Assembly: GCA_946902875.1 (NCBI GenBank)
Contig: OX336340.1
Span: 4,671,739 to 4,735,738, forward strand
DNA from: Nematopogon swammerdamellus
Lineage: Eukaryota; Arthropoda; Insecta; Lepidoptera; Adelidae
Length of the DNA: 64,000 bases
Direction of reading: 5' to 3'
The position numbers and the translations under genes were made by a program. This document shows, one piece after another, positions 1 through 9,800 of the stretch; position 1 is the first letter of the stretch; each line of letters opens with the position of its first letter. The notes beneath the pieces are model-generated. The model saw only the letters and a list, made by a program, of their open reading frames with translations, searched no databases and had not been told where the DNA came from.

Positions 1-245
1 AGGTTGAAGTGCATTCCTCTTCCCTCACCTGGAATATCCTTTCCGATAGATATGACTTTAGTATTGGGTAGAATGTGTGTGGTAGGTATGACTTTATCTT
101 GTACAATAGCCCCTTGTGCCAGACCCTGTCAAAGGCTTGCTGGACATCAAGGAAGGCGGCTGCGCAGTACTCTTTATCTTCCAGAGCTTGTCTGATTGTG
201 TTGTACACTCTGTGTGGTCCTATACTATACCACATGTGCTGCTGT
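1..245 (-). mobile_element. LINE reverse-transcriptase fragment (jockey-like)
   Basis: Minus-strand frame reads HRVYNTIRQALEDKEYC, then AAFLDVQQAFDRVWHKGLLY and SYLSERIFQV, the RT palm segment with the FLDV..AFD motif. Cut by the window edge; no start or stop of its own. Confidence 0.85.
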
Positions 246-269
246 TAAAAATATTGTTAAGAGGCCGCG

Positions 270-318
270 CACCGAAACTCTACCCTACTCTTTCCCACCG
301 GCAGAGTTTCGGCGCGCC
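270..318. repeat. short hairpin
   Basis: ccgaaactct and agagtttcgg form a 10-bp stem with a GC-rich surround, between the LINE fragment and the next element. Origin unknown. Confidence 0.4.
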
Positions 319-360
319 GCCTACACAACCATCAGGCGGATCTGAGTAATTTTGTTTTCT

Positions 361-1509
361 GACTCATAATCATACATCGGAATCCGCGGGGCACGAATGA
401 TTCAAGGTTGTTTAGTGATGGGACAATGTATCCACAAATATCGAAAATCGATCGTTATTTTAGAATAATATGGAATAATGTCGATTATTAAAACTAAGAG
501 TATTTCTATAGAAAATAAAATATAATAAACAAATGTTGTATTTACTTTGTAGGTACAATACAAATCTGTTCAAACCACAATATTAGTTTTATTAGTATGG
601 AATAGAAATACTTTGATTTTTTTACCAACTTACACGTGTTACATCATAATGATATTGAAGACTTTTTTGTTACTGTTATGAAACTGAATCGATTAGGCTA
701 TAAAAATCAACCACCTATTTTTTTATTTAAAGACATAAAAAAATATTTTACATAATAAAAAAAGGCCAAGGTCCAAAAAAATAGGTCTTACAAAATTAGT
801 TCATAGTACGCTAAGGGGGGGGTTCTGTATCGGAAATACATCACTTTTGAAGAACAAAGAATTTTTTTTTTACAAAAATTTTTTTTTTAAATTTTTAATG
901 CAAAAAAAAAAATTTTCTTAATCGTTTCGGTTTCATGCCAGGAACAAAAAAGTCTTCCAACACGTATATCTCTTTCTTTCAGAAATTGTAAAAAACCACA
1001 ATTTCAGTTTTATCAGTATGGAATAGAAAGAATTTAATTTTTTTTACCAACTTACACGTGTTACATCATAATGGTCATGAAGACTTTTTTGTTACTGTTA
1101 TGAAACTGAATCGATTAGGTTATAAAAATCAAACACCTATTTTTTTATTTAAATACCTACATAAAAAAATTTTTTACTTAAAAAAAAGCCCAAGGTCCAA
1201 AAAATTTTATATAGGTTTTACTCCCTATATGATTCAGAAACCCCCCTTAGCGTACTATGAACAAATTTTGAAAGAACTTATATAAATATGTATTATATTT
1301 ACTTAATCGTTAACATAAAGTATACATGTTTATATAAGTACTGTGGGTATATAAGTATTCAGGTCTGAAATATGACATGAATAAAATACAATAAACAAAT
1401 AAATATGAGTATCGATAACAGTGTCGATTGTTTATTGATCGCCGTAGTCAATCCCTAACAAGGTCGTATTCGTGCCCCGCGGATTCCGATGTATGCTCAT
1501 AATTGAGTC
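361..1509. mobile_element. non-autonomous DNA element with ~38-bp terminal inverted repeats
   Basis: The ends share catacatcggaatccgcgg followed by ggcacgaat, inverted at 1468-1509. Inside, a segment near 577-835 recurs at 995-1262 as an imperfect direct copy, and its last ~35 bp (gttcatagtacgctaag) is inverted in the second copy. No transposase ORF. Superfamily not assigned. Confidence 0.6.
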
Positions 1510-1817
1510 AAACTTAGAAGCTAGAGTGGACAGTAAATAATTTGAAATTAAAACAAACTCTAGCTCAACAGCTCTCGTGTATAAAAAATATTTGCATTTC
1601 AGCGACACCTAGGCGCAAGTGGCTTCCGGGTTTTAACCGTCCGTTCGTCCACAGAGATTTGTCACTGTCGTGCAAGTACTTAAAAAACATTTACCCGATC
1701 ATCTGTGTAAATATTTAGGCTGTATACGCACAGATCAGAGAATACGAACGAGGCTAGATGGGTGATAAGCATGTGTCGTATCGCTGCATTGTGTGAAGAA
1801 CCGTTTATCGCGGTGAA
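1510..1817. other. no feature recognised
   Basis: AT-rich sequence without ORF, splice-bounded exon or repeat that I can name. Confidence 0.5.
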
Positions 1818-2065
1818 TGTTTTTTTTTACGTAATCCGGTATGGTTGGCTGAGTCCGAGGGGCCAGAGCACATGCTCCAACCAGCCAATATCACCTCCGA
1901 GAAGTTGTCATACTGGAGACTTCCCTTTGGATTGCTGGCTATACCGGACTAAAGGAGAACACAGCCGAGGCTGCTAAGCGGCCATCTTACATCCAGTACG
2001 ATGGTTCCAACCCAGTCGGCTACAAGGGAAGGGACCTACAGTTTTTACAGTTAACATCATTCTCA
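1818..2065 (-). mobile_element. family B element
   Basis: Starts on the plus strand with a T tract and acgtaatccggtatgg, so the element runs minus with an A-rich tail. Internal 'ccggtatgg ... ccatactgg' hairpin and the 'gccatcttacatccagtacg' block are present. Same family at 3969-4400, 15842-15975, 16645-16865, 17839-17960, 25842-26124 and 60590-60860. Confidence 0.7.
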
Positions 2066-2385
2066 TTGGCTCTAGATGTCAACATGGAATCGCAGAGTGG
2101 TTGAAAAGCACTGCGTTGGTCGGTATGAATTTTGGCGACACCGCGTTCCCATTCATGGCCATCTAGCCATTCTCAGGCGCCGACCTGTGCACCTATGTAC
2201 AACAGATCCAAGGTCAGATCTATTTTCATTCTCATTATAAAACTCATGACTCATTCATTATATTCATTTTTAAGTTTCTGGATTAACTGTAGAAAGACTT
2301 ACATAAGTCGACGTTTCACCCGCTACGTCACGGGCTTCTTCAGGACCTGCGGGAGTTCCTGGAGCCGATGCCTGGTGTCCGTTGT
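2066..2385. other. no feature recognised
   Basis: Intergenic or Lkb1-intron sequence (depending on where Lkb1 ends) with no exon or repeat that I can name. Confidence 0.4.
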
Positions 2386-2432
2386 ACCAGACGTCAAACT
2401 GTTGACGTCAAGCAAACAGTTTGACGTCTGGT
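2386..2432. repeat. strong hairpin with 17-18-bp stem
   Basis: accagacgtcaaactgtt pairs with aacagtttgacgtctggt across an 11-nt loop. Probably a MITE relic or transcript hairpin; no family assigned. Confidence 0.55.
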
Positions 2433-2539
2433 AATTTTTTCAAGGGCATCTTGTGACATATCAACTACTTATAAATACTCACTACATTTTTCCAAGCATC
2501 TCTTGCCCTCAGAGGCTAGAGATTGTTTAGTAGTTACGA

Positions 2540-2643
2540 TGGGGCTGGCATACCGTGTGGGGTCGGTACTTAAAAAGAATAGCCCCACTGCATCTCTCCC
2601 CGTCGCATGTCGTAAAAGTCGACTAAGGGATAAGAAAATTCGT
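2540..2643 (+). repeat. family E segment
   Basis: Contains accgtgtggggtcggtactt, agccccactgcatctctccc and the tgtcgtaaaagtcgactaag motif. It is directly joined to the family C element that follows, as also seen at 26470. Confidence 0.65.
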
Positions 2644-3020
2644 CAGCCTCGGTAGCTCAGTGGCGCGGTTGGTTAGTCAACCGTTATTAAGTAACGCTGA
2701 GCGCGGTCAGTGTTTGGATGGGTGACCGCTCGACCGTTGGAGGCTGACCGTGGTTCGGATTCCACGTTAAACTGTAGGTCCCTTCCCTTCTTACCTTACT
2801 AGGTGGTAGGGTTTATCCCGGCCGGGTTGGTACCACCGCACTAAACGAAACGTCGGTCGAAACGGCTATGTAAATAGTTCGTGTTTTCCGTCCAGTTTAG
2901 TGTAGCCGACATGAAATGAAGGGAAGCACTGACATGGCACCTAGTTCACCCTGTGTTATGGGCTGACATCACGGATGTTGTAGGTGATGTAGCCAACCGT
3001 GTCAGGTCCCATAAAAAAAA
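2644..3020 (+). mobile_element. family C composite SINE, near full length
   Basis: Order: tRNA-like head with A-box-like ggtagctcagtggcgcggtt; 5S-rRNA-like block (ttaagtaacgctgagcgcgg, then tttggatgggtgaccgctcg) matching the internal control region of 5S genes; a ~250-bp body (aaactgtaggtcccttccct ... gtgatgtagccaaccgtgtc); an A12 tail. Best copy in the window. Confidence 0.75.
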
Positions 3021-3110
3021 AAAATAATAGTCGACAGTCGGCTAAAGACCTATTTCATAAAGTAGAAAAAACAAATTATAATAATTTTAAAATGCATACT
3101 TCAAAAGATA

Positions 3111-3335
3111 TTAAAGAAAATACACAAAAATCGAGAAATCCAATCTTTCTCCAGACCTCCCGGCCTTCAACAGTACGGAACCGCTGATGCCCCCGACATT
3201 GTCATTGGTGTGGTTGTCCCACCTGGAGTATGGTATTCCCACACTCCGTTTCCCTGTTCGCGGCCGCCGTTGTTGTAGGGCCCGTTTACTCCAACGGTCG
3301 TCGTCTCGTCCGCTGGCCGCCCAACCCACTGACAT
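3111..3335 (-). mobile_element. LINE C-terminal fragment (RTE-like, TGKRSVG motif)
   Basis: The 74-codon minus frame includes GRDDDRWSKRALQQRRPRTG, KRSVGIPYSRWD. The same domain occurs at 18881-19139 and 49440-49600, where it ends in YVQQWT-type sequence. Degenerate remnant. Confidence 0.7.
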
Positions 3336-3712
3336 TTGAGCTTAGCTATGCACGCATAGACATGTAAAAAAAAGTATGGAGTTTTTTTTTTATTTCAAAA
3401 TATCACCTCCATTTTTTTTTTTTTGCAAAAGTTCTCAATTTTAGGTAAAGAATCACTCCTTAAAAAATTACAGGTGGTTGATCTCTGATCAATGAGAGAT
3501 AGTGCATTCAAATCTCGCGGGTACTAACATTTTTCCTGCCTACCTACCTACCTAACTGTCCTCCCAACCAAATTATTTCCTTTGCACCTACCCGTCGCTG
3601 GTGAAAAATACCACGAGATCTCCATCAACCGGCTTCCGTTAACGGACAAATTCACAAATTCACCCTGTATAGAAACATTACACCAGAAAACAGTTCACGC
3701 TAGGATACTCAC
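3336..3712. other. Lkb1 intron 4, no recognised feature
   Basis: Homopolymer T/A tracts and a 'cctacctaccta' microsatellite. The next LKB1 exon is not here. Confidence 0.5.
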
Positions 3713-3849
3713 AACGTGACCCCGCTGCTCCAGATGTCCACCTTGAACCCCGAGAACTGATCGGCGCCGTTTGCTATCTCCGGCGGCTGGAACGCCGGCG
3801 AGCCTTGGCCCGTGTAGCACGTGTCTTCGGGTGAGTACATGTCCAGGGC
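3713..3849 (-). CDS. Lkb1: Lkb1 coding exon 4 (activation segment)
   Basis: 45 codons plus 2 nt. It encodes [40 protein letters not shown] and SGVT, matching the LKB1 activation segment and helix F start. The acceptor is GAATAG|GCCCTG and the donor GTT|GTGAGT is strong. The split codon completes Leu in the next exon, which is outside the window. Confidence 0.95.
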
Positions 3850-6800
3850 CTATTCACACAACCACCAATTATATCTAAGTGAAATTAATTTGTTAACCGC
3901 AATGTTGAAATTAAAGTGCCAATGGCTCAGCGGTTCTCGGCAAGGCAGTGTGCAGAGGATGCCTTATTTGATATTTTATGTAATCCGGTATGAGTGGCCG
4001 AGTCGGAGGGGCCAAAGCGCATGCTCCGACCAGCCAATATCACCTTCGAGAAGGTAGGTGTCATACTGGATAATTCCCTGGATTACTGGCTATACTGGAC
4101 TAGAGGAGAACACAACCGAGTGAATGTTTTTTTACGTAATCCGGTATGGCTGGCTGAGTCCGAGGGAAAAGAGCACATGCTCTGACCGGCCAATATCGCC
4201 TCCGAGAAGTTGCCATACTGGATAAGTTGCCTTTGGATTGCTGGCTATATCCGACTAGAGGAGAACACAGCCGAGGCTGCTAAGCGGCCATCTTACATCC
4301 AGTACGGTGGTATCAACCCAGTCGGCTACAATTTGTGCCTATCACCTAGTAAGGGGCAAGGGAAGGGACCTACAGTTTTACACCGGTTCCGAACGGTGAG
4401 GCTAATGAATTAGTAAAATTAATTCGTTAAAACGCAATGTTGAAATTAAAGTGCCAACGGCTTAGCGGTTCTCGACAAGCCGGTGTGCAGAAGATGCCTT
4501 ATTTTATGGAACCTGAGATCTAGCAACACCTACTCTAGGCAGATGACGAACACACCACTCCATGACTACTAGACCGCGTAAAACTGTAGGTCCCTTCCCT
4601 TCTTACCTTACTAGGTGGTAGGGTTTATCCTGGCTGGATTGCTACCACTGAACGAAACGTCGGTCGAAACGGCTATGTAAATAGTTCGTGTTTTCCGTCC
4701 AGTTCAGTGTAATTCTCTACACCTCGTTTTCGCGAGGTGCGGTCTACTCTCCCTGGCAGACCAGGCCTGTCTGGGAAAGGATTTTTAAGAAATTTAAATT
4801 ACCTATGTAAAATGGTGACGCATACATGTTATTACAGTACAAGTTGGATTGAGCAGTAGCCTACGTCTGCCAGCCCTAAACTACAGGTAGTTAAAACAGA
4901 CAAGACGAACCTCAGCAACACCGAAGTCTGTGATCTTCAGTGTCTGGTCCAGCGTGAGGAGCAGATTGCCCGGTTTGATGTCCTTGTGCACGACGCCCCG
5001 TCCGTGCAGATACTCCAGCCCATCCAGCAGTTGGGAGAAGTAGTCGTGCGCCTGCTGCTGGGGAAACTTCTTGCCGGGGCTCGACTCTAGCATGTCCTAG
5101 AATAGAGAGTGAATATCCTAGAATAGAGAGTGAATATCCTAGAATAGAGAGTGAATATCCTAGAATAGAGAGTGAATATCTTAGAATAGACCGTGAATGT
5201 CCTAGAATAGAGAGTGAATGTCCTAGAATAGAGAGTGAATGTCCTAGAATAGATAGTTAATATCCTAGAATAGAGAGTGAATATCCTAGAATAGAGAGTG
5301 AATATCCTAGAATAGAGAGTGAATTTATTTATTTATTTATTTATTTTAAACACTAACAGCTAACAGCTAGTGCGTGTATTCTGTTTATTAATTTATGAGT
5401 GCACTTGTATTGTTTTTAAGTATTTTTGTTTGTTTGTTTTTTGTTTTGTTTTTTTTTTTGTCTAATTGGTTTTTTAAAGAATTAACCAAGGGGGCGCTGA
5501 CGGTGTCCTCAGATAATTTGTTCCAGGCCCTTACGACCCGGTGCGTCAGAAAATGCTTCCTGGGGTTGGTTCTATGTGTGAATTTCCTAGAATAGAGAAT
5601 AAATTTCTTAGAATAGAGAGTGAATGTCCTAGAATAAAGAGTGAATGTCCTAGAATAGACTGTCAATGTCCTAAAATAGAGTGAATGTCCTAGAAAAGAG
5701 AGTGAATATCCTAGAAAAGAGTGAATATCCTAGAATAGAGAGTGAATGTCCTAGAATAGAGAGTGAATATCCTAGAATAGAGAGTGAATGTCCTAGAATA
5801 GAGAGTGAATGTCCTAGAATAGAGAGTGAATATCTTAGAATAGACAGTGAATGTCCTAGAATAGACAGTGAATGTCCTAGAATAGAGAGTGAATGTCCTA
5901 AAATAGAGTGAATGTCCTAGAATAGAGCCAATTCAAATTGCAGTTGCTCTATGCATAGGTGAGTGATCGATCACTTATATATTTTATTGTTTCTTCTTTC
6001 TTAAACTCTTGGCTTCCGAATAAACCGCTTACATCCGTCGACTTCCATAGGGCCGTCCGGTCTTCTTATTCCTAATTGCCTTTTACGACATGCACTGGGA
6101 GAAATGCAGTGGGATTATTATTTTCACGTATCGGGCCACACACGGTTAACGGCTGCAAATTATCACCGGAGGCATCCTACAGAATATGGATAGGTAGAGA
6201 GAGGGAGTTCGAGAGCGGGACTGGTGGTTCACCGCGTCAACACAGACTAGCTGACGAGGGCTTGATGCGAGCCGAAACGCATGCTGGAAAACTACACAGA
6301 GTGGCCACTCGCTAGTCCCGACCTTGATTGACACCCTCCTCTACTGCCCGGATATGTTCGGCGAAGCATCGCAAGCTCAGTTCGACACCTCCTTATCGAG
6401 ACATTTACCTGAAGTACCCCCACGCACAGCTCCATAACTAAATACATCTTCTGCTTCTCCTCATTGTATAGCACGTCGACTAGCTCTATCACGTTCTTAT
6501 GCCTAAGTATCCTCAGCAGCTGTATCTCCCGCTGAACGTTCTGTTCGCCGTTGGGTATCCTCCTCAGTTTCCGCTTCTTTAGTATTTTGACGGCCCGCCG
6601 GCAGAGAGTTTCGGAATCCAGCATCTCTTTTACCTGGAGGAAAAAAAAAGGAAACAATTTTAAGAAATGTCTACTCGATACGATCAACCGTTCAGTGGTT
6701 ATGAGTTATGACCCTCACACAAGGAAAGACAGGCAGAAAGGCGGACGCACGAGCGATACCATTAGGTTATATATTTCGTTTAACCATAGATCAGAGAATT

Positions 6801-9800
6801 ATTATAAGGTCTTTCATTAGTAGGTAACGATACGCTAAGGGGAGTATGTGTATCAGAGACTGATCACGTTCCCCATACCAATTTTTTTTTCTGATATCAA
6901 ATATCTACCCATGCTATGAAATAATTGTTCAATAAACTATTATTTTAGTAGGATGGGTAGGCATTTGATATCCGAAAAAAAAATAGATATGGGGAACGTG
7001 ATCAGTATCTGATACACATACACCCCTTATCGTATCGTTACCTACTAATGAAAGACATTATATACAGATGGGTGATCAAGCATCTGCCGTTGTTGCCTCA
7101 TGTGGATTGTTGGACATATGGCAGAGGATGTCAAAATCTTTGCGCGTTCTCATTGGCTCTACATGCCGATATTCGATCAATGAGTGGCTATGATTTGCTG
7201 TAATTTGATTGGTAATATTTTTGGCGGCATTGGTGACTTTGACGAATATCGCGACATTTGCGACTTTGGCGAATTTCGCGATATTAGCGATTTTGGCGAC
7301 ATTATTCTATATATACAGGGAGCTCTCGGTGGCCCATCTAGCCTCTCTTTCTCTTCTCTGTGGGCCCAATAATGTAAGAACACTCTCGCTGCATCTCACT
7401 TTAAAATGGACCGTCAAAATATACACAGACTGCATGTTTTTCGCTTTGCAGCCAAATATTCCATAACCATGATTATGATTATGATTTAAAGTGTGAGAGT
7501 GTTAGGGCCCCGTGAGTCCTGTATTCATAGGAAGATCTATTGTGATCTCTCAAAAGTATTTGGCATAGGTTCAATCAAAATATAACCCTGCACTTCACAT
7601 TCACAATGGATGTGTACGGGTGTTTCATCCTCTTTTATACAGAACCTGCACACCGGTGTGTCGCTAAGGCCCATTCGGTGTAGGTGTATGTTCCATACTT
7701 AGAGCCCTAATACCATAGAAATGCTCCAATGGAGGCTACGTACAAGCAAGGGGGTGGGAAGAGGGGGGGGGGGGGGGGGGGGGATGCACACCCTAGCTGG
7801 GTGAACCTATAAAAGGTAGCTGGGAGTGGATGGATGTGAAGAGCCGAAGACCGCGGCTGTAGTGGACCGATACGTGCTGATGATGACGATACTTAGATAG
7901 ATGTGCCAGAAAACGCCAGTGAAAACCACATATCTGAATTCACTATAATAGTTCACGAACTTGGAGCGATGACGGCGAGCCCGTCCTCACTCGGTCAGTC
8001 GGTCAATCGTGACAGAATTTGCACTTTATTTATTACGATATTTGAAGATATTGAAGGCTGTGTGAGAATTGATATTAACGTTTCAATATTTGTACACATG
8101 TGCTAAAGTTGAACGCGGGTACAGCTGGTTCAAACTAGTCAGAATATTTATTCGCACGATAAATACATTTTTAGAGTCTAATCGCAAGCGTAGTAGTGTT
8201 AGCTTAGTGATTAAGGTGACGGCACCTAAAACGAGAATTCTAATGTTTGAATGAGTTTATCAAAATTTTAAAATTTAAGCTTACCTTTATTTTAAGACCC
8301 CCCTTAATTTTGCCCATTGCTTCTTGTATTTCAAATATAAAAAACATTATATTTTTTTTGCCACAAATATTAAATTTTCGAAAAAAACTGCAGCTTTCCT
8401 GTCTTCTATGGCTTAATATCTACTGACCCTATCAAAATAAAAATTTTAGCTTTAGAAACCTAGGGGAACAGGGGGGAAACGGTAATTTGTTTTACATTTT
8501 TAGCTATATCATTAAGACCACTGACTTTAAAATAGAAAAAAATATTATCTAAATATTTTTCAATCCTTACGGTTAGCTCTTTCAAATGATACCCTACACC
8601 AGTGGTGCCCAAACGGTCGATCGCGATCGACCGGTCGATCGCAAGAGGCTTTTACGTCGATCGCAGAAAATATGTCGAGCAAGAAGTGACTTGTAGAAAC
8701 ATCGAAGAAATTCATCATATTTAATGTGACTAACATTTTCCGGGTGGATAAGGATTAGTATTAAGTCCTTACAGGACTAGTAAAAAATATAAAGGATGTA
8801 TGTAATGAACATAACCCTTCGATTGCCCGGCTCAAAATCATGCCAAAATCGTGATTGCCCCGCCATTTTGGCAGAGTCGAGCGCGCTCCACCCTACTGCG
8901 TTCTAGACCTTATTTCTAGACTTTTTTCTATGAAGCATATATGAAAAGCATATATTTTCTAAATCTTCATTAAATTTACTAGGCATTGCCTTGGTATCAC
9001 GTCTAATTGTGTTTATTATTATCACCATTAAACTGGACCAAAGTCCACAAACGAATTAATTTACATATTCGGGTAAAAAAATATTCATATTTTCTAATAA
9101 AAACTGCAGATACTGAATTTATTGTGTTTTATTTATAGTTTATTACATAATCTACCATTTCCTATCAAGATATCTTTCGTTACAGTAGAAATGTAGATCT
9201 CAACAGAGTTCCAAAGTGTAACAAAAATATGACGCTCTTCACTCGAGGTCGTAAATGTCAAGTATGTTTACAAATTAATTTCGGCTGAATGATCCACTCC
9301 AGCGGTATGATGTAAGTGTTTACACAAGCCTGGGCTCTTCAAGTACTCAGAATAAAATAATTACATGTGTCGGATGTTTTGTTTCTAAACAATACGAGGC
9401 CAAATGGAACAATGGTCAAAATGACCTACATAGCAAAAACTGCTCTAGAAGCAAATACTACTGACTGAATTAAAATAAAAGGACACTAAAAAATAGTTTA
9501 TTAAATTTGCTCTTAGATTCAGTGAAAAGAAATTATACTACCGTACAAAAATATTGAAAAAAAATTCAGTGAAATTTACAGAAATAAAAATAAAAAACCA
9601 AAATTTAGTAAGTAGTAAGGATAACTTAATATGGAGGAGGCTTTCGGGAAATGATAGCAAATTTTTTGCAACATATCTTAAGGTATCTAATACCGTATTT
9701 GAAATGGTTACAGATAAATGCTCCAGAAGGCGGACTTAATGCTGAAATCTTTTTGAAGTTATACTTCTTTAAAAACGTTATGCAAATACATATGAAATAA

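Noticed and set aside
1..3700. Next Lkb1 exon (segment after ...WSSGVT)
   Set aside because: Searched the minus strand for the expected LYNITTGLYPFEGDN-type motif and did not find it; presumed left of the window.
5681..5911. Plus-strand 76-codon frame with ESECPRI heptads
   Set aside because: It is the 21-bp minisatellite translated; no independent start context, splice or conservation.
5097..5932. Possible CRISPR array
   Set aside because: No unique spacers; contiguous tandem units in a eukaryotic intron.
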